DNA of 64,000 nt from Pelorhabdus rhamnosifermentans (lineage in GTDB: Bacteria > Bacillota > Negativicutes > UMGS1260): assembly GCF_018835585.1 (NCBI RefSeq), contig NZ_JAHGVE010000001.1, positions 372,001 through 436,000 on the forward strand, written 5' to 3'. Positions 27,378-36,197 of the stretch are shown here, piece by piece. Made by a program: the position numbers and the translations under genes. The notes beneath the pieces were generated by a model. That model had not been told where the DNA came from. It saw only the letters and a program-made list of their open reading frames with translations, and ran no database searches. Each line of letters begins with the position of its first letter. The stretch's first letter is position 1.

Positions 27378-27841
27378 AAAAGCAGACAATGACTCCGTGG
27401 GAGGCGTCATTGAAACAGCAGCCATTCATTTATCAGCTGGGTGGGGAGATCCTTTTTTTGATTCATTAGAAAGCACTTTGTCTCATCTGCTTTTTTCCAT
27501 TCCCGCTGTAAAGAGCATAGAATTTGGGGCAGGCTTTGAATTTGCTGCAATGTACGGCAGTACAGCAAATGACGCCATGCATTGCCAAGATGGTAGGATT
27601 CAGACAACTACCAATCACAATGGTGGCATTACAGGCGGTATTACAAATGGCATGCCTCTTATTTTCCGCGTAGCTATAAAACCCACACCTTCTATTAGCC
27701 AAAAACAGCACACAGTCAACGCGCAGGGTGAAAACATTCTTCTTTCTACCATTGGCCGTCATGATCCATGTATTGTTCCACGAGCGGTCCCTGTCTGTTG
27801 TAGAATCTGTAACGGCACTCGCGCTTTGGGAGATGATATAA
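27378..27841 (+). pseudogene. aroC: Chorismate synthase (aroC) 3' fragment
   Basis: From ADNDSVGGVIE onward the frame encodes the C-terminal 40% of chorismate synthase: [53 protein letters not shown] and [14 protein letters not shown]. The N-terminal FMN/EPSP-binding part is lost at the IS30 junction. After PRAVPV a small insertion shifts frame; the expected tail VVESVTALALWEMI is in the next frame and would stop at 27839-27841, overlapping the aroK ATG (TAATG). Because of the shift, the aroC frame runs on into aroK instead. The overlap shows an original aroC-aroK operon with translational coupling. Confidence 0.85.
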
Positions 27842-28437
27842 TGAAAATGAATTTGTATGCAAATAACGTTGTATTAATCGGCATGCCTGGCTGTGGTAAA
27901 TCTTCAATAGGCTCGCTGCTCGCTCAGGCACTCAAAATGAAATTTTATGATGTAGACCGTTATATCGAAAAAAAAGAACAGCAAAGCGTTGCTGAACTTT
28001 TTTCACATGGCGAAGATCATTTTCGTCAAATTGAAAGTCAAGCCATTTTCGACATTTACAACAAGTCCTCGATTGTTATCGCAACAGGCGGCGGTGTTGT
28101 GACACGACATCAAAATATGGTACTTCTGCAACAACAAGGCATTATTTTTTATATTGAACGTTCTATTGAGATGATTATCGATTCCCTTGGCACAGCTGAA
28201 CATCGCCCCTTACTTGCCGGCAATGTTCAGCGCATTTACACCTTATATGAACAGCGAAAACATCTTTACGAAAAATATGGTCACTATCGAATTTTAAACA
28301 ACGAATCTTGCCAAGCGGCTGTAGAAAAGATCCAAGCGAAATTGCTGGAGCACATACTTGTTTTAAAGTGCCCGGACCATCCTGAGCAACCACTATCTGT
28401 GCTTTACCCAAAATTTCCATATATTAAAAACATGTAA
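27841..28437 (+). CDS. aroK: Shikimate kinase
   Basis: Phosphorylates shikimate at the 3-hydroxyl with ATP. It has Walker A GMPGCGKSS (about residues 14-22), DVDRYIEKKE (about 37-46) with the shikimate-binding Asp, a FRQIESQ motif, GGGVVTR (about 80-86), and a lid with RPLLAG. The family core is about 170 residues; here 198, with an unusual C-terminal tail (CPDHPEQPLSVLYPKFPYIK). ATG 27841 overlaps the original aroC stop. Upstream the frame is open through the aroC and IS30 fragments, so a long chimeric ORF (27283-28437) exists, but aroK itself looks complete. Expression now depends on whatever promoter the junction provides. Confidence 0.88.
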   Translation: MKMNLYANNVVLIGMPGCGKSSIGSLLAQALKMKFYDVDRYIEKKEQQSVAELFSHGEDHFRQIESQAIFDIYNKSSIVIATGGGVVTRHQNMVLLQQQGIIFYIERSIEMIIDSLGTAEHRPLLAGNVQRIYTLYEQRKHLYEKYGHYRILNNESCQAAVEKIQAKLLEHILVLKCPDHPEQPLSVLYPKFPYIKNM

Positions 28438-28533
28438 AGACGCAATAATAAGCGACATACCTGAAGCCATCTCGGTTCTTTCCCCTAAATCTCAGTATAC
28501 TTCACAAAGATTTCAGACTGTACTTAAATGTAT

Positions 28534-28625
28534 GTCTACCAGCAAAGTATAAGTCGTAAAGGTAACACTTATGACAATGCCTTTAAGGAATTCTTGTACC
28601 GCACATTAAAGAGAGCCTGTTCAGG
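28534..28625 (+). pseudogene. IS3-family orfB scrap
   Basis: QQSISRKGNTYDNAFKEFLY matches the region around the third acidic residue of IS3 integrase-type transposases (SMSRKGNxYDNAxxExF). Only about 30 residues remain. Confidence 0.6.
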
Positions 28626-28704
28626 AATGACCCCGAATAAGCTCTTAGGGAAATATTCAAAACCTCAGCCATCTTCGCCACCCGAAACTCGGAGCGATTC
28701 GCCT

Positions 28705-29010
28705 TCATAAATCGAAAACGTTCCATTTCTGGTTTTTCGCGAAGTAGGCCGCCGCCGTTTTTAAGATCGCATTTTCCTCTTTTAAATCCAGTATTTCCCT
28801 GCGCAACTTACGCAACGCTTCGTCAGCATTATGCAAATCACCACTGCCGGGAAAGGCAGCTTCACCGTGTTTACCAAATTTGCTCATCCATCCATGTAAT
28901 GCATTAGGGCTTAAATCTAACTATCGAGTCACTACGACTACCGGTTTTCCGCTTTTTTTTAACGCTTAAAAGCCATTAACTTATATTCTTTATCAAATGT
29001 TTTTACTCGT
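28705..29010 (-). pseudogene. IS3-family orfA remnant with an in-frame stop
   Basis: On the minus strand KTFDKEYKLMAFKR is followed by KSGKPVVVVTR, a stop, then LDLSPNALHGWMSKFGKHGE and EALRKLRREILDLKEENAIL, ending KTAAAYFAKNQK: the helix-turn-helix and leucine-zipper layout of OrfA. A frame change near 28960 and the stop near 28920 inactivate it. Confidence 0.75.
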
Positions 29011-29191
29011 GACCCCTCCCGTGTTATACTACACGTTCTTGGTGTCCATAAAATCGCGGTATGGTCAGTGCGTGGCATACAGAGATGAAAATCTGAAATT
29101 GATAATTTTATGAAATATTTCCCTCTGGCGGAAAATCTCATAACGTATAACAAGCAATTCAAATAATAACTTTTTGAAAGGAGGTAGTATA

Positions 29192-29290
29192 ATGGAAAAT
29201 ATGTTATCAATACCAACACATCTTAAGAATATACTTATTCCTAGGGGCGAAAATAACGAATTTGAGATATCTGGTGATACAAGTACTCCC
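29192..29290 (+). pseudogene. Start of an unidentified gene, truncated by ISNCY
   Basis: A very good ribosome site (GAAAGGAGG, seven bases before ATG 29192) starts MENMLSIPTHLKNILIPRG. After about 28 codons the sequence becomes the complement of an ISNCY transposase, and the chimeric frame stops at 29311. The original gene cannot be identified from so short a piece. Confidence 0.5.
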
Positions 29291-29412
29291 TTCTTTAATC
29301 GAATGACCTGACGCTGACTAATTCCCAAACTCACTGCGGCTTCGGCAACGGTTAAATGCCTATCAATGACCTTTGATATAACAGCAAATCTATTCAGTTG
29401 TGTTTGTGACAT
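29275..29412 (-). pseudogene. ISNCY-family transposase N-terminal remnant
   Basis: MSQTQLNRFAVISKVIDRHL and TVAEAAVSLGISQRQVIRLK form the helix-turn-helix start of ISNCY-type transposases. ATG 29412 is the likely start. Upstream, AGTGACATT occurs twice (29433 and 29467), probably part of the element end. Everything after codon about 46 is lost. Confidence 0.65.
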
Positions 29413-29543
29413 AAGAAAATGCACCTCGTTGTTCATAGTGACATTTTCTCACGATAGTCTACATAGTGACATTATCACAAGTTAAACACAATTTTCTATA
29501 TTTTCTATTGATTTAGTTATAATCTTAGTTTATAATAAAAGAA

Positions 29544-29565
29544 AACTTGTATGAAGAGTAACAAC
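29544..29565. promoter_or_regulatory. Candidate GntR operator, site 1
   Basis: AACTTGTATGAAGAGTAACA plus AC, an imperfect inverted repeat (TTGTA/AACAA). It shares 19 of 22 bases with 30291-30312. It precedes the FadR-type regulator gene by 33 bases, consistent with autoregulation. Confidence 0.6.
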
Positions 29566-29598
29566 TGATAAGTAAAATGAGAATTGAGGGTATAATTC

Positions 29599-30270
29599 TT
29601 GTACATTCTTAAAACAAATATTACGCAACAAGTAATTGAATACTTAAAAAAAAATATTGAGAATGGTACCTGGCCAGTTGGTGGGAAAATTCCGTCAGAA
29701 AACAAATTAACGGAAATTTTAGGAGTAAGTCGTTCAAGCATAAGGGTAGCAATTCAGCAGTTTATTGCCTTAGATGTATTACAAAGCATTCATGGAAAAG
29801 GTACATTTATAAGGACAAATAACATTATGGGGGTTGGTAAGAACTTAAATGCAATTGATGAAGCGGATTATAATGACATAAGTCAGGTTTTGCAATTTAG
29901 AAGAATCATTGAAACTGAGTCTGCTTATATTGCTGCGCAACAGGCATCAAATGAGACTATTAACAATTTGAAATTCTATTTAAAAAATATGAAAAATAGT
30001 ATAGGTCAGTCAGAAGAATTTGTTAAACAGGATATGCTTTTTCATGAGGAAATTTGTCATGCGACTGGAAATCGTTTGTTGGAAAATTGTTTAAAGGAAG
30101 TTTTTCAGAAGACAGCGAAGAATCATAAACAAATGAATGGATTATTTGGCTATAATGATGGGATTTATTTTCATACTTTATTGTTAAAGGCAATTCAAGC
30201 CAAAGATGCTAAAAAAGCAAAGAGTTTAATGAAAGAGCATATGCAACAAGCTATAGATCGGTTAAAATAA
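29599..30270 (+). CDS. GntR-family (FadR/FCD subfamily) regulator of the hexonate operon
   Basis: 223 residues: an N-terminal winged helix-turn-helix (GTWPVGGKIPSENKLTEILG, VSRSSIRVAIQQF) and a C-terminal all-helical FCD ligand domain with RRIIETESAYIAA (about 93), the metal-binding-type FHEEICHATGN (about 150) and a His near the end (KEHMQQA). FCD regulators sense sugar acids or other organic acids. TTG 29599 is taken as start because GAGGG lies eight bases upstream; no ATG is nearby. A 22-bp operator candidate occurs before it and again before the dehydratase gene, pointing to repression of both until a hexonate or its product appears. Confidence 0.88.
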   Translation: MYILKTNITQQVIEYLKKNIENGTWPVGGKIPSENKLTEILGVSRSSIRVAIQQFIALDVLQSIHGKGTFIRTNNIMGVGKNLNAIDEADYNDISQVLQFRRIIETESAYIAAQQASNETINNLKFYLKNMKNSIGQSEEFVKQDMLFHEEICHATGNRLLENCLKEVFQKTAKNHKQMNGLFGYNDGIYFHTLLLKAIQAKDAKKAKSLMKEHMQQAIDRLK

Positions 30271-30290
30271 AGCATAAAAATTTTTAAATG

Positions 30291-30312
30291 AACTTGTATG
30301 ACGACTTACAAC
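30291..30312. promoter_or_regulatory. Candidate GntR operator, site 2
   Basis: AACTTGTATGACGACTTACA plus AC: TTGTA and TACAA arms around eight bases, 46 bases before the ATG of the dehydratase gene. It is nearly identical to 29544-29565. Confidence 0.65.
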
Positions 30313-30357
30313 ATATAATACTTGCTGACTTGCTTATCATAAAGACGGAGGAAGAAA

Positions 30358-31605
30358 ATGGGGACTAAAATTACAGATATCAAAGTAATTCTTACAGCAC
30401 CAGAGGGAATCAATTTAATTGTCGTAAAAGTAGAAACGAATCAAGATGGATTATATGGTTTAGGGTGTGCGACGTTTGCTTATCGGCATTTAGCGGTTAA
30501 GTGTTTGATTGAAGAATATCTCAAACCATTGCTTGTTGGTAGATGTGCAGAAAATATTGAAGAATTGTGGCATTTGATGCACCAAAATGCATATTGGCGC
30601 AATGGACCAATTGAGAATAATGCAATTTCTGGTGTGGATATGGCCTTATGGGATATTAAAGGGAAAATGGCCAATATGCCACTGTATCAACTCTTGGGTG
30701 GTAAATGTCGTGAAGGTGTGCCTATTTATCGGCATGCGGATGGTAAAGATGTAAATGAAATATGTGAAAACATTCAAAAATACAAAGAGCAAGGCATCAC
30801 GCATATTCGTTGTCAATGTGGTGGTTATGGTGGTGGCGGATATGATAAAGCACCGATTAATGCACCAGTTGGGGCAGCCGATGGGGTTTATCTTAACAGC
30901 AATAAGTATATGCGAGATACGGTAAAATTATTTGAAGATATTCGCACGCAAATAGGATTTGATATGGAACTTTGCCATGACGTACATGAACGTCTCAGTC
31001 CAATCGAGGCCATTCGTTTTGCCAAAGAAATGGAACCATTTAAGTTATTCTTCTTAGAGGATGCAATTCCATTGGAACAAGGGGACTGGATTAGACAGCT
31101 TCGGGTGCAGACTTCTATTCCGTTGGCGCAAGGTGAACTATTTAATAATCCGTATGAATGGCGATACTTAATTTCCGAAAGATTAATCGATTATATTCGT
31201 GTTCATATCAGCCAAATTGGGGGCATTACAGCGGCTAGAAAATTGCAAATATTTGCTGAACAATTTGGAGTGAGGACAGCTTGGCATGGACCGGGCGATA
31301 TGTCGCCGCTTGCCCATGCAGCCAACATCCATCTTGACTTAGCCGCATATAATTTTGGCGTTCAAGAATGGTCAGGCACAGAGCCGCCTAATTTTGTAAT
31401 TCAAGAATTGAAGGGGCCTAAAGAAGCACTTCTGGAAGTTTTCCCAGGCCTACCTGAATATAGACAAGGTTATGTCTATGCAAATGATAAACCGGGACTT
31501 GGCGTAGATATTGACGAAGAAGCAGCGAAAAAGTATCCATGCGAAAATACCGTAACATTGTGGACACAAACAAGGCTGGTTGATGGAAACTTACAAACTC
31601 CATGA
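30358..31605 (+). CDS. Mannonate/gluconate dehydratase (RspA/ManD, enolase superfamily)
   Basis: A 415-residue Mg-dependent dehydratase converting a hexonate such as D-mannonate or D-gluconate to 2-keto-3-deoxygluconate. It has the capping domain (about 1-115), then the barrel with HIRCQCGGYGGGG (about 140), the ManD-type metal and catalytic set DMELCHDVHERL (about 202), FFLEDAIP (about 228), LAQGELFNN (about 255) and TAWHGPGDMSP (about 305). The Asp-x-His pair and both Glu are present, so activity is plausible. ATG 30358 follows GGAGGA. It is the first structural gene after the GntR gene and is preceded by the putative operator. Substrate choice within the ManD subgroup cannot be read reliably. 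Confidence 0.87.
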   Translation: MGTKITDIKVILTAPEGINLIVVKVETNQDGLYGLGCATFAYRHLAVKCLIEEYLKPLLVGRCAENIEELWHLMHQNAYWRNGPIENNAISGVDMALWDIKGKMANMPLYQLLGGKCREGVPIYRHADGKDVNEICENIQKYKEQGITHIRCQCGGYGGGGYDKAPINAPVGAADGVYLNSNKYMRDTVKLFEDIRTQIGFDMELCHDVHERLSPIEAIRFAKEMEPFKLFFLEDAIPLEQGDWIRQLRVQTSIPLAQGELFNNPYEWRYLISERLIDYIRVHISQIGGITAARKLQIFAEQFGVRTAWHGPGDMSPLAHAANIHLDLAAYNFGVQEWSGTEPPNFVIQELKGPKEALLEVFPGLPEYRQGYVYANDKPGLGVDIDEEAAKKYPCENTVTLWTQTRLVDGNLQTP

Positions 31606-31687
31606 TCAGTAAAAATAGTAAAATGTTTTGAAACACAAAGTTTATAATCTAACTTAACTATTTTGATTAATAATAGATTAATAGACG

Positions 31688-31730
31688 TCTTTTGTTTGGG
31701 AAGATAAAGTAGCTAACGCCAAACAAAAGA
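31688..31730. other. Intercistronic hairpin
   Basis: TCTTTTGTTTGG (31688-31699) pairs with CCAAACAAAAGA (31719-31730), and flanking ATAG/CTAT extends the pairing. No T run follows. It lies between the dehydratase and transporter genes and may stabilise or attenuate the transcript. Confidence 0.5.
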
Positions 31731-31957
31731 TGACTATTGATTATGGTACTATTGTCTCATAATACGTTAATTGTTCAGAAAATTTTATATTTACATAATT
31801 TGTTGATAATTTATAACTTAATATTTTATATCAAAATTGGTATGTTTAAACTTTACATTGCATTATTTTTCGATATGTTTATTGATAGTGTTGAAAATGA
31901 TTTTACGATAGGTATTGTAAGGTTTATGTGAGATATATTTATGAGGAGCTGTTAATT

Positions 31958-33298
31958 ATGGAGATAGGGAAAAGACCGACAAAAGCCCGATTAGGAATAT
32001 TAGCTTTACTTTTTATTGCCGTTGCCATTAATTATATGGATAGAGCAAATTTATCTGTTGCTGGTTCAGCGATTCAAAGTCAATTCAATTTAAGTGCTAC
32101 CGAGCTTGGAATATTATTTTCAGCATTTACATGGTCCTATACCATCGCTCAAATACCCGTAGGAATATTGTTGGATAAATTTGGGCCGCGTTTATTATAT
32201 GGAGCCGCTATTACCATTTGGGGATTATTTACATTCATTATGGCATTTAGTTCCCAGGCAGTTTTTATTACGGCTAGCGCTTCCTTTGCTTTTCTGATAC
32301 TTTGCCGCATATTAATTGGTATTGCGGAAGCACCGGCATATCCAAGCAATACAAAGATTGCTTCTCTTTGGTTCCCTAATAAAGAACGGGCTAGAGCAAT
32401 CAGCACATACTCATCAGCTCAGTATATCGGCTTAGCAATATTTACACCGGTATTGGCGATTATGGTTGCTAATATAGGTTGGGAGTCGGTATTTTACTTC
32501 TCAGGCGGGATTGCTGTTGTTTATGGATTTGTCTGGTATGCATTTTATCGGGATCCAAAGGACAGCAAAAAAGTAAATCAGGCAGAATTGGATTATATAA
32601 AAAATAATGGTGGTTATAATCCGGACGTAGATGGAACAAAACAAGCGGAAAATGTTTCTTGGGCTGAAGTTAAGTATGTAGTAAAGCAGAGAAAAGTTTG
32701 GGGGATTTTTATTGCACAATTTGCTGCGTCCTCGACATTATATTTCTTTTTAACTTGGTTTATTGTATATTTGCAAAAGGGATTAAATCTTTCAATAGAT
32801 AAAGCTGGTTTTATAGCTTGTGTGCCATATTTAATGGCTATGGCAGGTGTTTTAATTGGCGGAACGATAAGTGATGATTTGTTAAAAAAAGGAAAATCTA
32901 CAACGTTTGCTCGTAAATGTCCTATGGTAGTAGGAATGGTTATTTCTGCTGTCTTATGTTTAGCTAACTTTTTTGAGGATTCTCCTACTATAGCAGTTGG
33001 TATTTTATCTATTGCCTTTTTTGCGAATGCTGCTTCTAATTTAGGCTGGGTAGCCATGAGCGATATTATGCCGAAAAAAATGATGGGAACGGTTGGGGCC
33101 ATACTTAATGTCTTTGGAAATTTATCAGGGATTCTTACCCCGATAGTGTTTGGAACATTACTACAGGCGACAAATAATTTTCATTTAGCGATGGATTATA
33201 TTGCGGCAATTGCATTCTTTGGTGCGATAGGATTCTTGTTTGTTGTTGATAAATTAGAACCTATTGATTTAACAAAAATGCCGAAGGATAGCATTTAA
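31958..33298 (+). CDS. MFS hexonate transporter (anion:cation symporter family)
   Basis: 446 residues with about 12 TM segments. NYMDRANLSVAG in TM1 and the motif A-like region QIPVGILLDKFGPR are hallmarks of the ACS family, whose members import galactonate, glucarate or related acids with H+. ATG 31958 follows GAGGAG by nine bases; the in-frame ATG at 31928 lacks a site. It lies between dehydratase and dehydrogenase genes, so it most likely imports the hexonate consumed by the operon. There is no signal peptide beyond TM1. Confidence 0.88.
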   Translation: MEIGKRPTKARLGILALLFIAVAINYMDRANLSVAGSAIQSQFNLSATELGILFSAFTWSYTIAQIPVGILLDKFGPRLLYGAAITIWGLFTFIMAFSSQAVFITASASFAFLILCRILIGIAEAPAYPSNTKIASLWFPNKERARAISTYSSAQYIGLAIFTPVLAIMVANIGWESVFYFSGGIAVVYGFVWYAFYRDPKDSKKVNQAELDYIKNNGGYNPDVDGTKQAENVSWAEVKYVVKQRKVWGIFIAQFAASSTLYFFLTWFIVYLQKGLNLSIDKAGFIACVPYLMAMAGVLIGGTISDDLLKKGKSTTFARKCPMVVGMVISAVLCLANFFEDSPTIAVGILSIAFFANAASNLGWVAMSDIMPKKMMGTVGAILNVFGNLSGILTPIVFGTLLQATNNFHLAMDYIAAIAFFGAIGFLFVVDKLEPIDLTKMPKDSI

Positions 33299-33436
33299 AA
33301 AGTAAAGACCTTGTAATAGTCTAATAATATAGTCTAATAATTAAGGAACACTTGATTGCATTATGAAATATAAAGGCGATCAACGTTTGCTATATTGTAA
33401 ACGGTTGATATATATTAAGAATGGAGAGTGACATCT

Positions 33437-34468
33437 ATGAAAGAAATCGTTGTAGTAAAACCGCATGAAGTTGAAGTGAAAGAAGTTCCAATGCCGAAAA
33501 TTTCAAATGATTATGAGGTTTTGGTAAAAATGCAATCGGCAGGCGTATGTGGAAGTGATTTTCATATATATCACGGGACAAATCCATGCTCAACTTATCC
33601 GAGAATTCCTGGTCATGAAAATGCTGGTATTGTTGCCGCCGTTGGCGACAAGGTAAGCAAGGTTAAAGTTGGTGATCATGTAATTGTCGATCTTATTATG
33701 ACCTGTGGAGAATGCTATCAGTGCAAAATAGGCCGCAAAAATGTCTGTGAAAATGTCCGTGTAAGAGGATCGGGCGCTGATGGCGGCTGGAGAGAATACT
33801 TCACAGCACCGGAAGCGGAAGTTTATAAAATTTCTAAGGATGTGCCATGGAAGGATGCTGCACTAGTTGAACCATTTGCTATTGGTGCGCATTGTACCAA
33901 TAGAGGCCGGGTGGTAGCCGATGATGTCGTATTTATTCTAGGAACGGGAACAATAGGTTCGATTATTTTGCAGAGTTGTAAAGCTAAAGGTTGTAAGACA
34001 ATTATTTGTTGCGATATCAATGATGCTTCTTTAGAAAGAGCCCAAAAATATGGTGCGGATTATGTTATTAACTCTAAAACAGAAGATGTTGTGAAGAGAG
34101 TTCAGGAAATCACTAAGGAAAAAGGTGTTAGCATTGCTTTTGATTCAGCCTGCTTTCCAGGATCCCTGACATGTGTTATGCAGCCGGGAATCATAAGAAA
34201 TGCTGGCAGAGTTGTACCGATGGGCTTTGTGACGGAACCGGAAGCTATTACGCAGGCGATGATCAATCAGCGTGAAATAGAAATTATCGGTTCCAGAATG
34301 TCTTGCTATCAATTTGAACCGACAATTAAACATATGGAAGATCATGATTTTATACTGGATGGTGTGGCAACGACTTTCATTAAATTTAGTGAAATAGATA
34401 AGGTGTTTGACCATATGAGTCATCCAGATCCAGCCGTAAAGAAAATGGTAATACTTTTTGACGAATAA
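33437..34468 (+). CDS. Zinc-dependent alcohol dehydrogenase (RspB/L-idonate dehydrogenase-like)
   Basis: 343-residue medium-chain dehydrogenase. It has the catalytic zinc ligands Cys in [12 protein letters not shown] (about 37) and His-Glu in PGHENAG (about 61). The structural zinc site is the Cys cluster in [18 protein letters not shown] (about 93-110). The Rossmann segment is ILGTGTIGS (about 170) with CDIND (about 196), suggesting NAD preference. It oxidises a hydroxyl of a sugar acid or polyol, probably feeding the dehydratase. ATG 33437 was chosen because GGAG lies ten bases upstream, while the GTG at 33428 is too close to it. A dehydratase-dehydrogenase pair is also seen in the E. coli rspAB locus. 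Confidence 0.88.
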   Translation: MKEIVVVKPHEVEVKEVPMPKISNDYEVLVKMQSAGVCGSDFHIYHGTNPCSTYPRIPGHENAGIVAAVGDKVSKVKVGDHVIVDLIMTCGECYQCKIGRKNVCENVRVRGSGADGGWREYFTAPEAEVYKISKDVPWKDAALVEPFAIGAHCTNRGRVVADDVVFILGTGTIGSIILQSCKAKGCKTIICCDINDASLERAQKYGADYVINSKTEDVVKRVQEITKEKGVSIAFDSACFPGSLTCVMQPGIIRNAGRVVPMGFVTEPEAITQAMINQREIEIIGSRMSCYQFEPTIKHMEDHDFILDGVATTFIKFSEIDKVFDHMSHPDPAVKKMVILFDE

Positions 34469-34484
34469 TAGAAAGCGAGGGAAT

Positions 34485-35249
34485 ATGATGAATCTTTTTG
34501 ATATTAAAGGAAAAAAAGCAATTGTTACAGGCGGTACCAGAGGTCTGGGCTATGGTATGGCAGAAGGATTGATGGAAGCTGGCTGTGAAGTTGCTATTGT
34601 TGGGACATCCGATAAGGTTTATGCAGTAGCCGATGAATTTTGCAGTAAAGGCTTCAAATGCTATGGCGTAAAAGGGGATTTTGAAAAGAGAGATGAAGTA
34701 TACAGCGTTTTTAATGCCTGTGTAGAAAAACTGGGCGGCAATCTGGATATCCTGGTAACAGCCCACGGTATTCAAAGACGCTACAGTGCGGAACTTTTCC
34801 CTTTGGAAGAATGGGACAGTGTGTTGAATGTAAACCTGAATTCGGTGTTTATTTTATGTCAGGAAGCGGCTAAGATCATGCTGAAAAAGGGCTACGGCAA
34901 AATCATTACGATTGCCTCCATGGTTTCGTTTTTCGGCGGCCAGACAGTTCCGGCTTATTCCGCAGCCAAAGGCGGCGTTACGCAGATGACGAAGGAAATG
35001 AGCAACGACTGGATCAGCCGTGGCATCAATGTTAACGCCATTGCTCCTGGCTATATGGCCACAAAAATGAATGAGGCATTGCTGGATGAAAGCAATCCGC
35101 GGTACAAAGAAATTACAGATAGAATCCCGGCACATAGATGGGGAACTGGCGATGATATGAAGGGGACCTGCATTTTCTTGGCATCGCATGCCAGTGATTA
35201 TCTGGGCGGAGCGATTATCCCGGTTGATGGCGGTTATTTGGTAAAATAG
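34485..35249 (+). CDS. Short-chain dehydrogenase (KduD/gluconate 5-dehydrogenase-like)
   Basis: 254 residues. TGGTRGLGYGMA (about 14-25) is the NAD(P)-binding loop, NAG appears as TAHG (about 94), and the catalytic Ser-Tyr-Lys are in IASMVSF (about 143) and YSAAKGG (about 158). It ends IIPVDGGYLVK as in KduD-type enzymes. It interconverts keto and hydroxy sugar acids such as 2-keto-3-deoxygluconate or 5-ketogluconate. It starts 16 bases after the alcohol dehydrogenase with GCGAGGG; ATG 34488 is equally possible. Last gene of the hexonate operon; no kinase or aldolase is included, so later steps must be elsewhere. Confidence 0.88.
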   Translation: MMNLFDIKGKKAIVTGGTRGLGYGMAEGLMEAGCEVAIVGTSDKVYAVADEFCSKGFKCYGVKGDFEKRDEVYSVFNACVEKLGGNLDILVTAHGIQRRYSAELFPLEEWDSVLNVNLNSVFILCQEAAKIMLKKGYGKIITIASMVSFFGGQTVPAYSAAKGGVTQMTKEMSNDWISRGINVNAIAPGYMATKMNEALLDESNPRYKEITDRIPAHRWGTGDDMKGTCIFLASHASDYLGGAIIPVDGGYLVK

Positions 35250-35411
35250 TTTAGTAATGATAAATTGTGTTACTTTTACTCTTGTACCTCGATGCCTAAA
35301 AAATCGACTGTTGTAGTTTATGAATTGTATTTGCAATATTTTTTTTAATCCTTAATTTTCCTCATATATTTGGGAGGATTGCATTTCGTATTGGAGATGT
35401 CGTAATGTAGG

Positions 35412-35515
35412 TGGATTTGCAAGGTCACGGCTCGCCTCCACCATGTAAATCCCGATTTTTTTACAATAATAGGAAACGACTATTTGTCTAGTAATGGACA
35501 AATAGCCGTTTTTTG
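35412..35515 (+). repeat. Dispersed hairpin repeat, copy 2, with CCTCCACCA motif
   Basis: GGATTTGCAAGG...GGCTCGCCTCCACCA (35412-35443) followed by TTTTTTTACAATAATAGGAA and the stem CGACTATTTGTC/GACAAATAGCCG (35477-35488, 35497-35508; one A-C mismatch), loop TAGTAATG, then TTTTTT. It follows the hexonate operon and could terminate it. Confidence 0.78.
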
Positions 35516-35544
35516 TGTTTGAGATTAGGCGGGGAGAAGGGCAT

Positions 35545-35700
35545 TACCCCCCTTACAATGAGAGTAATGGGTTTATTGGGGTATTGTTCATTTGTAGTGT
35601 TGGTAGTGGCCAATTTATTTTGTAAGTTTGCACAACCTCCAATCATGATTGAAATGACGAATAAATAGGTTATCAAAAAAAATGATATTTTTTTCTCCAT
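35545..35700 (-). pseudogene. TctC/Bug solute-binding lipoprotein, 5' fragment
   Basis: ATG 35700 with AAAAGGAG nine bases upstream starts MEKKISFFLITYLFVISIMI, a lipoprotein signal with lipobox IGGC, followed by YPNKPITLIV, the typical start of the mature TctC/Bug carboxylate-binding protein. After about 50 codons it is cut by the hairpin repeat block; the frame then runs antisense through the repeat. A carboxylate uptake system was probably lost by recombination at the repeat. Confidence 0.7.
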
Positions 35701-35847
35701 GTCATTCATCTCCTTTTTATAATATTCCATATATGGAAATTAAATCCTGCAAAATAAATGTAATTTTGTAGAATAAAGGGTATTAATTGTCTAATTAGGA
35801 CCATTCAGCTATTAATAGAAAAATAACCATTATCCGTCTATGTAAAT

Positions 35848-35873
35848 TGCCCTCTGTCTACTTGACAGGGGGC
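35848..35873. other. Hairpin
   Basis: GCCCTCTGTC pairs with GACAGGGGGC (one wobble pair), followed by AGTTCACATA that partly pairs with the upstream TATGTAAATT. Role unknown; no gene nearby on either strand is complete. Confidence 0.4.
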
Positions 35874-35917
35874 AGTTCACATAAACGGATAGGAGCTTTT
35901 TTGCTTTTAGGCTTTGG

Positions 35918-35980
35918 TTATTTGCTAATGTATTTTTTTAAGGCATCGTTGACAATTTTTGATTGGCTCACTCCTGTATA
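35918..35980 (-). pseudogene. Second remnant of the ribbon-helix-helix gene
   Basis: The minus strand reads GVSQSKIVNDALKKYISK and stops at 35918, nearly identical to the tail at 2685-2741 (GMSQSK...SYISK). The upstream sequence does not continue the frame. The interval 35980-36288 otherwise holds only the hairpins described here. Confidence 0.55.
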
Positions 35981-36197
35981 CCATTTTCTAATAAAAAGGA
36001 TTATGTACTACCTTGTCGAAAAAATTTTCTATATCATCTTCACCTCGGTATACTTTCAATAGAGAAGCGAGTTTGGCAAAAAATTTGATTCAGACATGGC
36101 AATAGAAGCTTTTTCGTAGGTCGAACACATATGGTTTTACCTGTTTGTAATGGAGCATTGATCGCTTTAGCGACCTATACCTGGCATACATGCCAAG

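Noticed and set aside
28705-29010. Active IS3 element
   Set aside because: The orfA has a stop and a frameshift, orfB is only 30 residues and in the opposite orientation, and no inverted repeats were found.
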